Shown here: positions 13,349 through 19,836 of the stretch, in pieces
Position numbering within the stretch: the first letter of the stretch is position 1
Layout of the letters: every line of letters begins with the position of its first letter
Virus record (IMG/VR): IMGVR_UViG_3300046167_000104
Coordinates: 1-35,487 of that record
Length of the DNA: 35,487 bases
Origin: a virus
Reading direction: 5' to 3' (one strand)
Position numbers and translations under genes: made by a program
Notes under the pieces: model-generated
Databases searched by the model: none
What the model saw: the letters and a program-made list of their open reading frames with translations, nothing else
Told to the model about the DNA's origin: nothing

Positions 13349-14839
13349 ATGAGCGTAAACTATTTTCAGAAGGTACGGGAAAGCGTCGTAACCGAGATCG
13401 GCATGGCGCCGCAGGGGCGTCGCAACGAGGCGCTGAACCTAGCGGCATACGCGCTGGGTCGGCACGCGCACATGGACGCCGCCAACATAGACAGCAGCGT
13501 CATAGACTTGCACACGGCTGCCAAGGCAATCGGGCTGCAGGAACACGAGATAAAGGCAACCATTGGCAGCGGGTTCAAGCGCGGCAGCGAAAACCCGAAG
13601 ACGCTGGAGAACGATGACGCGATGCCGTTTCAGCCGAGCGAGATGGATCGCCTGATCGTGCGCTTGGCCAGCAAGGATCTGCTGATCCGCGACGAGGAAA
13701 CGCGCGCCGAGAAAATCGCAAAGGCGCAGGCCGCGTGGGAGCGCAGCGTGCCAATATCACGCGAGAACAAGGACGCCGTCAGACCGGCGCTGCTGTACCT
13801 GAACAACCGTGGAATGCGCGCTGGCGTGGCGGAGGGCGTCGCGCGGTTCAGCCCCAGCTTATACGACGGGCCAGCGATACTGTTTCCCGCGACCAACGAG
13901 CAGGGCGAGCTGTGCGGCGTGCAGTCGGTGCTGCTGACGCCGGACGGGAAGAAGCGCGAGCATAACAACATAAACAAGTATTCACGCGGATCACTGGTCG
14001 GCAATGCCATGCGGATCGGCGATCAGCACGAGGGCGGCGCGATCATATTGGTCGAGGGGCCAGAGGACGCGCTGAGCGTGCGCCAAGCGATCATGGGCCA
14101 TGTGGAGGCGACAATCGTCTGCACGTTTGGCAAGTCGGGCATGAAGACGTTTAACGCGCCGCGCGCATCAGACGTCACGATCTGCGCAGACCCTGACCTC
14201 GACGTGGAGGCGGTGTCGGACGTGCTGCGCGGCGACGGCAGCACAGACGTCCACGTCGTGCGCTTCGACGCGCTGGGCGTGGAAAACGTAAAGGATGCCA
14301 ACGACTACCTGCAGGAAGCGGGCGCGGAGAAGCTGCGCGAGGCGCTGGCGCTGGCGAAGCCGGTCGAGGAAGTAAAGCAGGAGCGCATCGCAGGAGAGCG
14401 CCAGTGGCCAACCGCATACGAGCCGATAGATCCCGCAACAATACCGGCGCGGCGGTGGATCTACGGGCAGCATTACGTGCAGAGGCCATGTCAGCGTGCT
14501 GGCGTCGGCGGGCGGCGTCGGGAAGACGTCGCTGCAGATCGTGGAGGCTCTGTGCATCGGAACGGGCAAGCCGCTGCTGGGCGAGTCCATACACGAGCCG
14601 TGCAGGGTGTGGATCATCAACCTCGAAGATCCGCTGGAGGAGATGCAGAGACGCCTTGCGGCGGCGATGCTGCACTACGGCGTCACCGCCGAGGAAATAC
14701 GGGGGCGCTTGTTCCTCGACGCCGGCAGGAGCTTGAACATGGTGTTCGCCAACCAAGGGGCGCGACGGGATCGAGGTCAACGACGAAATGCTCGACTACA
14801 TGGCGGCCAAGATTAAGGAGAACGACATCGGCATGGTGA
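13349..14839 (+). CDS. Toprim primase part of a frameshifted primase-helicase
   Basis: The first 377 residues are a primase: an N-terminal helical domain, then a Toprim domain with ILVEGPEDALSV (Glu236) and CADPDLD (Asp281, Asp283), which bind metal for primer synthesis. No Cys zinc finger is visible. After Val377 (codon 14477-14479), just past RRWIYGQHYV, this frame loses sense (Arg/Gly-rich text to 14839), while the helicase continues one base later in another frame. One extra base at about 14480 explains it. With a second shift near 14760 corrected, a single 733-residue protein (13349-15552) would result. It could be a sequencing error, a real mutation or recoding. Confidence 0.82.
   Translation: MSVNYFQKVRESVVTEIGMAPQGRRNEALNLAAYALGRHAHMDAANIDSSVIDLHTAAKAIGLQEHEIKATIGSGFKRGSENPKTLENDDAMPFQPSEMDRLIVRLASKDLLIRDEETRAEKIAKAQAAWERSVPISRENKDAVRPALLYLNNRGMRAGVAEGVARFSPSLYDGPAILFPATNEQGELCGVQSVLLTPDGKKREHNNINKYSRGSLVGNAMRIGDQHEGGAIILVEGPEDALSVRQAIMGHVEATIVCTFGKSGMKTFNAPRASDVTICADPDLDVEAVSDVLRGDGSTDVHVVRFDALGVENVKDANDYLQEAGAEKLREALALAKPVEEVKQERIAGERQWPTAYEPIDPATIPARRWIYGQHYVQRPCQRAGVGGRRREDVAADRGGSVHRNGQAAAGRVHTRAVQGVDHQPRRSAGGDAETPCGGDAALRRHRRGNTGALVPRRRQELEHGVRQPRGATGSRSTTKCSTTWRPRLRRTTSAW
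14481..14760 (+). CDS. Helicase segment with Walker A (middle frame of split gene)
   Basis: This stretch encodes the N-terminal half of a RepA/AAA_25-type helicase: RGHVSVLASAGGVGKTS holds the P-loop, followed by LQIVEALCIGTGKPLLGE, VWIINLEDPLEEMQRRLAAAM and GRLFLDAGRSLNMVFANQG. It joins the Toprim part at 14479/14481 (one surplus base) and the helicase end at 14760/14761, where one G of a GGGG run (14757-14760) is surplus. A GTG at 14496 could start it alone, but it has no sensible ribosome-binding site, so it is not an independent gene in my reading. Confidence 0.75.
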
Positions 14840-15552
14840 TGATCGACCCGTGGGTTGGCGCGAACCAGATCAACGAAAACGACAACGTGGCCATGAACGC
14901 AGCCGTCGGTGCCGTGCGTAGCGTCTGCGACGAGACAGATTGCGCCGTGGCGCTGGTGCACCACATCCGCAAGGGCAACGGTGACGAGGCGACCGTGGAC
15001 AGCGTCAGGGGCGCGGGGTCGCTGATCGGGGCGGCGCGTGCGGCGCGGGTCATAAACAAGATCAGCGCGGAAGACGCGCAGAAGCTCGGCGTGTCAGAAG
15101 CGGAGAGCCTCGGCATATTCCGCGTGGACGACGGCAAGGCAAACTTGGCACCGCCAGCCGCGAAGGCGGTCTACCGGCGCATGGTGGGCGTGCAGCTGCC
15201 AAACATGGAATATGTCGGCGTGGCCACTGAATATGCGATGCCGGATCTCTTCGACGGCGTGTCGGCGCGCGACGCGATGAAGGTGCAGCGCGCGGTGGGC
15301 GACGCGGAAACGCAGGGCGAGCCGCTCCGCGCAAACGTGCAGGCCAAGACGTGGGTCGGCGTCACGGTGGCAGACGTGCTGGGGCTGGACTTGGAGAAGC
15401 GCCACGAGAAGGCGAAGGCCAAGGCAATCGTGGGCAAGTGGATCGAGAACGGCGTGCTGCGTAAGACGTCTGCGCCAAGCAAGCGTGACGGCAGGGAGGT
15501 GCCGTGCGTTGTGGTGGGTGACTGGATAACCGGAGAGGAGGCTGGGGTATGA
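14788..15552 (+). CDS. C-terminal helicase part of the split primase-helicase
   Basis: This segment is open from about 14761; the ATG at 14788 is internal to the helicase fold. It contains the Walker B strand GMVMIDPWVGANQINEND, the sensor-like CAVALVHHIRKGNG and SVRGAGSLIGAARAARVIN, matching RepA-like replicative ATPases, and then a C-terminal tail (about 180-254) with a helix-rich, possibly DNA-binding domain (TWVGVTVADVLGLDLEKRHEKAKAKAIV). The stop overlaps the next ATG (ATGA). If the frameshift at the G-run is real, this part would be separated from its P-loop and inactive, so an error or recoding seems more likely than a dead gene. Confidence 0.8.
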   Translation: MLDYMAAKIKENDIGMVMIDPWVGANQINENDNVAMNAAVGAVRSVCDETDCAVALVHHIRKGNGDEATVDSVRGAGSLIGAARAARVINKISAEDAQKLGVSEAESLGIFRVDDGKANLAPPAAKAVYRRMVGVQLPNMEYVGVATEYAMPDLFDGVSARDAMKVQRAVGDAETQGEPLRANVQAKTWVGVTVADVLGLDLEKRHEKAKAKAIVGKWIENGVLRKTSAPSKRDGREVPCVVVGDWITGEEAGV

Positions 15553-15773
15553 TGGCCAGCGAGATGGGTGGCGTTTGGGGCGTTTCCGCACGTTCCGCAC
15601 TTACCGCACTTACGGTGCGGCGTGGTGCCGAGGGTGCGGTAAATACGGCAAGAAATCTTCCGCCGCACCACTTGCATATATATATGCAAGGTGCGGAGAG
15701 AAGTGCGGGCGTATTTATTGAAGGTGCGGAGATTGTTTTATTGGGGATGCGTAGGGGGCATGGTCATGGTTAA
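15549..15773 (+). CDS. Possible small protein across the repeat array
   Basis: A 74-residue reading frame starts at ATG 15549, overlapping the helicase stop, with AGGAGG at 15536-15541 and seven bases of spacing, a very good initiation site. However, the coding text runs straight through the GTGCGG repeat array and the 20-bp palindrome and gives low-complexity sequence (SARSALTALT). It could be a leader peptide, a short real protein or a chance frame over a non-coding origin. I lean to doubt. Confidence 0.35.
   Translation: MMASEMGGVWGVSARSALTALTVRRGAEGAVNTARNLPPHHLHIYMQGAERSAGVFIEGAEIVLLGMRRGHGHG
15586..15729 (+). repeat. Array of nine GTGCGG/CCGCAC hexamers, candidate origin
   Basis: CCGCAC occurs at 15586, 15595, 15604 (three in a row at 9-bp steps) and 15663; GTGCGG occurs at 15615, 15634, 15691, 15703 and 15724. 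CCGCAC 15604 and GTGCGG 15615 form a hairpin with a five-base loop. The copies at 15663 and 15691 flank the central palindrome. Iteron-like arrays of this kind are typical of replication origins or operators. It lies just after the helicase gene. Confidence 0.65.
15671..15690. repeat. Perfect 20-bp palindrome in the array
   Basis: CTTGCATATATATATGCAAG reads the same on both strands and has an easily melted (AT)n centre. It is enclosed by CCGCAC (15663-15668) and GTGCGG (15691-15696), so the whole 34-bp unit is almost fully inverted, with a two-base bulge. It could extrude as a cruciform or be a dimer binding site. Confidence 0.85.
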
Positions 15774-16353
15774 GCAGAAAGGGCGTCGGCCTACGGCAAA
15801 GCAGATAGCGTCGAAGGGGACGTTCACGGTTGGTGAAAGGACGGAGCCTATACCAGCGGCAGTCTGGGGTCAGCTGGAGCCGCTGGATCGGGTGGCGAGG
15901 GAAATGACGGAGCGGTGGGGTGATACGCTGCCGTCGCTGGTATCGCCGGATCTGGCAGGCAAGTTCGAGGCAGCCTATGAGGCGCTGAAGGAGGCGGTCG
16001 TCGAGCGTGACGTCGTCAGGACGAACAAGATCGCCACGCAGCTCATGGCGGGGTGGAAGCGCATGGAAGCGGAAGCGGAGGGCGCGGGGCATAAGCCGCT
16101 GTCGCCGCACGCTTGGTGCGTGGAGCTGGATGGCGGGCAGATCGTGTGCTTCGCGCGGCAGGGATGCGCTGAGCTGCGCAAGCGGTATCCGCAGTGGGTG
16201 GTCTACTCGTTCGAGGATGCCGCGTGCGTGCTGAAGCAGCACTTCAGCGAGGCGTTTCTGCAGAAGGCGTTTGAGGCGTTCCCTAACGCGAAGGTGACGC
16301 GTGTGGTGGATGGACATGGAAACGATAACATAGAGGATGATATACCATGGTGA
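15766..16353 (+). CDS. Unknown protein with SSB-like acidic C-terminal tail
   Basis: This 195-residue protein starts at ATG 15766, chosen because AGGGGG lies seven bases upstream; an ATG six bases earlier is too close to it. The N-terminus is basic (KQKGRRPTAKQ), the middle helical (about 55-105), and a segment rich in Cys, Trp and Phe (about 117-165) follows. The last residues, NIEDDIPW, resemble the acidic tip of bacterial SSB (DDIPF type) that docks partner proteins. It may compete for or recruit host repair and replication proteins. The family itself is not recognised. Confidence 0.7.
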   Translation: MVKQKGRRPTAKQIASKGTFTVGERTEPIPAAVWGQLEPLDRVAREMTERWGDTLPSLVSPDLAGKFEAAYEALKEAVVERDVVRTNKIATQLMAGWKRMEAEAEGAGHKPLSPHAWCVELDGGQIVCFARQGCAELRKRYPQWVVYSFEDAACVLKQHFSEAFLQKAFEAFPNAKVTRVVDGHGNDNIEDDIPW

Positions 16354-16617
16354 CGAGGGAAGATATTTTACGCACGGCGGGTGACTTGATCACGGGCGAC
16401 AGGCAGCGGACGTATGGCTCCGCAAAGGCGTCGCACGCGACCGATTGCTGGCATGTGGTCGGCGTATCTCGGCGTGGACGTGACCGAGGTGGACGTGGCA
16501 GCGATGATGGTGCTGCTGAAGGTGTCGAGATCGCGCTCAAGCGATCATTCGGACAACTGGGTGGACGTGTGCGGTTACGCTGCGATAGCGGGCGAATTGG
16601 AGGCGTCAGGTGGGTAG
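16347..16617 (+). CDS. DUF6378-like protein, interrupted by a +1 frameshift
   Basis: The start (ATG 16347, AGAGGA nine bases upstream, overlapping the previous stop) gives TREDILRTAGDLITGDRQRTYG, the known start of this phage family. The second half, IAGMWSAYLGVDVTEVDVAAMMVLLKVSR and DNWVDVCGYAAIAGELE, is in the next frame. The switch falls at about 16436-16438: one surplus base after the His codon at 16434-16436 restores a continuous ~89-residue protein with normal spacing around the conserved Ser-His and Ile-Ala positions. Family function is unknown to me; many phages carry it near replication genes. It could be an error or a real disruption. Confidence 0.6.
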
Positions 16618-16735
16618 GGCAGCCTGCGGGGCGTTTAGGCGTCTCACAGCGGCTCTACGGGAGCGTGAGGGCGTGTTTAGCCTCTGCGGCAGACACGCCG
16701 ACGCTCAGACGCCCGCGCGCGAATACGCATTTTTT

Positions 16736-16752
16736 ACCAAATGGTCAAATTT
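16736..16752 (+). repeat. 17-bp repeat, copy 1 (copy 2 at 16882-16898)
   Basis: ACCAAATGGTCAAATTT and ACCGTTTGGTCAAATTT match at 14 of 17 bases, including an exact TGGTCAAATTT core. They flank the A/T-rich promoter stretch, so they may be binding sites for a regulator of the terminase and late genes. Confidence 0.6.
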
Positions 16753-16824
16753 TGCGATGTCGCAGCGCAGCAATATCGCCAACGATACAACCATAGATAG
16801 GTGTAAAACGCTAACATGCTGATA

Positions 16825-16852
16825 TTGCTACATAATAAATTTAACATAATAA
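16825..16852 (+). promoter_or_regulatory. Possible promoter for terminase/late unit
   Basis: TTGCTA (16825-16830), a 16-base spacer and TAATAA (16847-16852) in an A/T-rich patch read as a weak sigma70-type promoter. It would give a leader of about 190 bases that includes the C-rich hairpin before the small terminase gene. Confidence 0.4.
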
Positions 16853-16923
16853 CGATTATGCGATTTCAGCTGCAGATCCTGACCGTTTGGTCAAATTTAC
16901 CCCCCCCACTTCGCGCTTCGACG

Positions 16924-16958
16924 GGGGCGTGTGTGTATAGAAAAGCGCACACACCCCC
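16924..16958 (+). terminator. Long GC hairpin upstream of terminase genes
   Basis: GGGG-c-GTGTGTG (16924-16935) pairs with CACACAC-CCCC (16948-16958) with one bulged C, around a 12-base loop. The G-run could instead pair with the poly-C at about 16901-16908, so two structures compete. There is no U-tract. It may end early transcripts or regulate the late leader. Confidence 0.45.
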
Positions 16959-17042
16959 ATGGCCCCACACCCCCACACCCCCTACGCGCTTGCCATACCC
17001 ATGGCCCCGCGCTAAAATTTCCCGCGTACAAGGAGAAACGCA

Positions 17043-17534
17043 ATGGCAGGCAAGGCGTTACGCAAACGCATATTGACGGAGGTCGCCTCCAACGGCGGCG
17101 CAGATTGGCTCTTTGACCAGATCGCGTCCGGCATCACCGTCGCCGAGCTGGCACGCCAATACGGCTGCACGCGCAGCTATGTTAGCAGGAGCCTGAACAG
17201 CGTGCCTGAGTATGCGGCTGCGCTGACCAAGGCTCGCGGCGAGGCGGCGGATGCGCTGGTGGAGCAGGGCTTGGAGATGGTTGACGGGTTGAGCGGCGCC
17301 AGCAGCCCGACGGAGATCGCCGCCACGCGCGAGAAGGTGCAGTGGCGCAAGTTCATGGCTGGCTCGATGAATCAGGATCGCTACGGCACGCGCCCGCAGA
17401 GCAATGTCACGCTTTCCATTGGCGATCTGCACTTGGATGCGCTGCGCAAGTTTAGCTCCGACATGAAGCGCGTGAACAGCGACGCCGAAGCCGCCACGAT
17501 TGACGCGGAATATGTGGAGGTGTCGGATGAGTGA
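17043..17534 (+). CDS. Terminase small subunit
   Basis: This 163-residue protein would recognise phage DNA and load the large terminase. Residues 31-51 (ITVAELARQYGCTRSYVSRSL) form a helix-turn-helix of the type found in small terminases. A helical oligomerisation segment follows (about 60-115, including REKVQWRKFMAGSMNQDRYG), then an acidic C-terminal tail (YVEVSDE). AAGGAGA stands before the ATG at 17043. It overlaps the large-subunit gene by eight bases. The non-coding region just upstream is a natural place for the packaging site. Confidence 0.85.
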   Translation: MAGKALRKRILTEVASNGGADWLFDQIASGITVAELARQYGCTRSYVSRSLNSVPEYAAALTKARGEAADALVEQGLEMVDGLSGASSPTEIAATREKVQWRKFMAGSMNQDRYGTRPQSNVTLSIGDLHLDALRKFSSDMKRVNSDAEAATIDAEYVEVSDE

Positions 17535-18927
17535 AGCCAACCCGTTTGACGACTTCGTTGTCGAGTATTACGACGACCCCGTGCGCTTTGTGCGCGAGGT
17601 GCTTGGCGCCGACCCACTGCCATATCAGGCCGAGTTTCTGGCTGCCATTGCGTCCGGCGAGCGCAAGATCAGCGTGCGCTCTGGGCATGGCACCGGCAAG
17701 TCCACGTCTGCCAGCTGGGCGATGCTGTGGTTTCTGTTTCTGCGCTTCCCGAATAAGGTTGTCGTCACCGCGCCCACATCTGGCCAGCTCTTTGACGCGT
17801 TGTTCGCGGAGATGAAGCGGTGGATCAACGAGCTGCCGCCTAATCTGAAGGACATGGTCACGGTGAAGTCCGACCGCGTTGAGCTGACGGCGGCGGCCAG
17901 TGAAGCGTTCATCTCGGCCCGCACGTCTCGCGCCGAAACGCCGGAGGCGCTCGCCGGAGTGCATAGCGAGCATGTGCTGCTGGTCATCGACGAGGCGTCA
18001 GGTGTGCCGGAGAAGGTGTTTGAGGCCGCCGCTGGCAGCATGTCTGGCCACAGCGCCACCACGGTGCTGCTGAGCAACCCCACGCGATCCTCTGGCACGT
18101 TTTACGAGAGCCAGACGCGTCTCGCCGGCAGCTGGTGGACGCGCCGCTGGTCATGCGTTGACAGCCCGCTTGTTAGCGACGAGTTCGTTGACGAGATGCG
18201 CGCGCGCTACGGGGAGGAGAGCAACGCGTTCCGCATCCGCGTGCTTGGCGAGTTTCCGTTGGCAGATGATGACACGATCGTGCCGTACCACTTAGCCGAG
18301 GCCGCGATGCGGCGCGATATCGAGGTTGCGCCTAACACGCGCGCCGTGTGGGCGATTGATCCTGCGCGCTTTGGCACCGACCGCACCGCTTTCTGCAAGC
18401 GCGAGGGCAGCGTGATTACGGAGATCAAGTCGTGGCGCGGGCTTGACCTCATGCAGACCGTTGGCCGCGTGATGGCTGAGTATGATGCGCTGCCCCCGTC
18501 GCAGCAGCCCAGCGAGATCCTTGTTGACAGCATTGGCATAGGGTCGGGCGTCGTGGATCGGATGCACGAGCTTGGCGCCCCCGTGCGCGGCGTGAACGTC
18601 GCCGAGGCTCCCTCGATGAAGGAGACGTATAACAACTTGCGCACCGAGCTGTGGTTTAAGTGCAAGGCGTGGCTGGAGGATCGCTCGTGCAAGCTGCCCA
18701 GCGACGACGAGCTGCTGGCTGACCTGACCGGCATCCGCTACGCGTTCACGTCTTCTGGGAAGATGGCTGCCGAGAGCAAGGACGCCATGCGCAAGCGCGG
18801 CCTGCGCTCGCCTGACCTTGCCGATGCCGTGTGCCTTACGATGGCGTCAGACGCGGCAACGGCCCTGAGCGGGCCGATGTCACGTTGGCGTGGCGCGATT
18901 AAGCGCAATTTGCAGGGGATTGCGTGA
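17527..18927 (+). CDS. Terminase large subunit
   Basis: This 466-residue packaging motor has an N-terminal ATPase with Walker A GHGTGKST (residues 53-60), motif VVVTAPTSGQ, Walker B VLLVIDEAS (Asp155, Glu156) and the coupling motif LLSNPTR. The C-terminal RNase H-like nuclease has AIDPARFGTDRTAF (Asp278) and DLADAVCLT. The ATG at 17527 is chosen because GGAGG at 17516-17520 has six bases of spacing; the frame is open 27 bases upstream inside the small-subunit gene. The motor docks on the portal. A strong terminator lies about 100 bases downstream. Confidence 0.95.
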   Translation: MSEANPFDDFVVEYYDDPVRFVREVLGADPLPYQAEFLAAIASGERKISVRSGHGTGKSTSASWAMLWFLFLRFPNKVVVTAPTSGQLFDALFAEMKRWINELPPNLKDMVTVKSDRVELTAAASEAFISARTSRAETPEALAGVHSEHVLLVIDEASGVPEKVFEAAAGSMSGHSATTVLLSNPTRSSGTFYESQTRLAGSWWTRRWSCVDSPLVSDEFVDEMRARYGEESNAFRIRVLGEFPLADDDTIVPYHLAEAAMRRDIEVAPNTRAVWAIDPARFGTDRTAFCKREGSVITEIKSWRGLDLMQTVGRVMAEYDALPPSQQPSEILVDSIGIGSGVVDRMHELGAPVRGVNVAEAPSMKETYNNLRTELWFKCKAWLEDRSCKLPSDDELLADLTGIRYAFTSSGKMAAESKDAMRKRGLRSPDLADAVCLTMASDAATALSGPMSRWRGAIKRNLQGIA

Positions 18928-19026
18928 CCGCGTAAAAGCGTTTACCATCCCCCCCACATGGACAAGCGCTCCTGCTCGCGCTATCTATACCTCAAGCGAG
19001 TTTCCTCCCTGTCTCGCGCAACTTGG

Positions 19027-19068
19027 CCCCGCCGCGCACCTCCCATTGCGCGCGCGGGGTTTCTTTTT
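19027..19068 (+). terminator. Rho-independent terminator after terminase
   Basis: CCCCGCCGCGCA (from 19027) pairs with TGCGCGCGCGGGG (to 19059) with one bulge, around a short pyrimidine-rich loop, and is followed by TTTCTTTTT. This is one of the best terminators in the window and ends the packaging unit. A TATTAT at 19082-19087 may be the -10 box of the next unit. Confidence 0.85.
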
Positions 19069-19112
19069 GGCGTTTTAATGTTATTATGCTGGAAGATATA
19101 ACGGAGGTTACG

Positions 19113-19226
19113 ATGCCCAAAGTTGGATCGAAGCACTACGCGTACACGCCCAAAGGCATGGCGAAAGCCAAAGCCGCTGCCAAGAAGTCTGGCAAGAAGG
19201 TGTCATACGCGAAGAAGAAGAAGTGA
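19113..19226 (+). CDS. 37-residue Lys-rich miniprotein
   Basis: The start is ATG 19113 with CGGAGG seven bases before it; the frame is open upstream only over the terminator. The product, MPKVGSKHYAYTPKGMAKAK and then Ala/Lys repeats ending in KKKK, is extremely basic. Similar tiny proteins (PKVG.K.Y.YT.KG) are known to me from other marine phages, always near packaging or portal genes. It may bind DNA or be carried in the head. It overlaps the next gene (TGATG). Confidence 0.72.
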   Translation: MPKVGSKHYAYTPKGMAKAKAAAKKSGKKVSYAKKKK

Positions 19227-19411
19227 TGTGGACGGCGCTGCTCCTGCTTTGCAGCGTCGAGGGTAACTGCTTTTCGTTTGGCAGCCCCGTGATGCAGAGC
19301 GAGAGCCAGTGCATACAGTCCATACCGAGCGGCTTGAAATACGCGCGGCAGATGTTTCCTGCGTACCGCGCAACAGATTATAAATGCGTCCAGTGGGGCG
19401 AAGGAGCTTAG
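19226..19411 (+). CDS. Small secreted or membrane-anchored Cys-containing protein
   Basis: This 61-residue protein starts at ATG 19226, overlapping the previous stop. It has a hydrophobic N-terminal segment (MWTALLLLCSVEG) that resembles a signal peptide, and four Cys residues spread over the chain (about positions 9, 15, 29 and 55) that could form disulphides after export. It has no basic residues before the hydrophobic core, so export is uncertain. It sits between two Lys-rich miniproteins. No family is recognised. Confidence 0.55.
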   Translation: MWTALLLLCSVEGNCFSFGSPVMQSESQCIQSIPSGLKYARQMFPAYRATDYKCVQWGEGA

Positions 19412-19558
19412 ATGGCAAAGGGTTTATACGCCAACATCCACGCGAAGCGTAAGCGCATCGCTGCTGGGTCTGGCGAGAAGATGCGCAAGGTAGGCAGCAA
19501 GGGCGCGCCCACCGCGAAGGCGTTTAAGAAGGCCGCGAAAACCGCGAAGAAGAAATAG
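19412..19558 (+). CDS. 48-residue Lys/Ala-rich miniprotein (MAKGLYANIHAKR type)
   Basis: AAGGAG lies shortly before ATG 19412. The product begins MAKGLYANIHAKRKRIAAG and continues with Lys/Ala/Gly-rich text (GSKGAPTAKAFKKAAKTAKKK). This start (MAKGLYANI.AKR) is a well-known signature of tiny phage proteins found near structural genes in many genomes; the function is not established. A strong positive charge suggests DNA condensation or packaging help. It is the second of three basic small proteins in a row. Confidence 0.75.
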   Translation: MAKGLYANIHAKRKRIAAGSGEKMRKVGSKGAPTAKAFKKAAKTAKKK

Positions 19559-19559
19559 C

Positions 19560-19835
19560 ATGGCGCGCACGAAGGCAGAGAAGATCGCAGCAGCGAAAAA
19601 GCGCCACGGGTTTACTGCGGTGAATAAGCCGCGACGCGGTGGGCCGAAGAAGTTTGAAGTGCTGGCTGTTGAGGGCGACACGGTGAAGAAGGTTAACTTT
19701 GGCGATCCCAATATGTCCATCAAGAAGGATCAGCCCAAGCGCAAGGCGTCCTACTGCGCACGCTCCGGCGGCATCAAGGGCAAGTCGAGCAAGCTGAGCG
19801 CGAATTACTGGTCGCGCCGCGCGTGGGATTGTTGA
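19560..19835 (+). CDS. Basic small phage protein, DUF6321-like
   Basis: This 91-residue protein begins with a Lys/Ala-rich helix (residues 1-17). A body follows with FTAVNKPRRGGPKKFEVLAVEG, VNFGDPNMSIKKDQPKRKASYCARSGGI and YWSRRAWDC, a pattern known to me from a family of phage proteins (often annotated DUF6321) with no fixed function. FGDPNM and the C-terminal Cys/Trp motif are the recognisable parts; the two Cys (about 66 and 91) could bind a metal or pair. It completes the basic miniprotein cluster and leads into a large unknown gene. Confidence 0.78.
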   Translation: MARTKAEKIAAAKKRHGFTAVNKPRRGGPKKFEVLAVEGDTVKKVNFGDPNMSIKKDQPKRKASYCARSGGIKGKSSKLSANYWSRRAWDC

Positions 19836-19836
19836 T

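Larger units (their letters stand above)
16618..17042. other. 425-bp non-coding region before terminase
   Basis: No convincing gene is present; the small open frames here are low in complexity and lack ribosome-binding sites. It contains two 17-bp direct repeats (16736 and 16882), a likely promoter (16825-16852), an A/T-rich stretch (16816-16880), a strongly C-rich plus strand (16900-17000) with a long hairpin (16924-16958), and two copies of CCCATGGCCCC (16956 and 16998) that are 42 bp apart. A packaging or control region is suggested. Confidence 0.6.

Noticed and set aside
14788-15552. Idea that the helicase end is an independent gene starting at 14788
   Set aside because: The frame carries helicase-like text upstream of that ATG (from 14761), the ATG lacks a well-spaced ribosome-binding site, and the product would lack the P-loop.
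15094-15600. Minus-strand open frame of 168 codons opposite the helicase end
   Set aside because: It lies opposite the Walker B and C-terminal helicase text and has His/Arg/Leu-rich shadow composition.
16816-17076. Small open frame across the C-rich region into the small terminase gene
   Set aside because: The product is Pro/Thr/His low-complexity text caused by C-rich DNA, and it lacks a ribosome-binding site.
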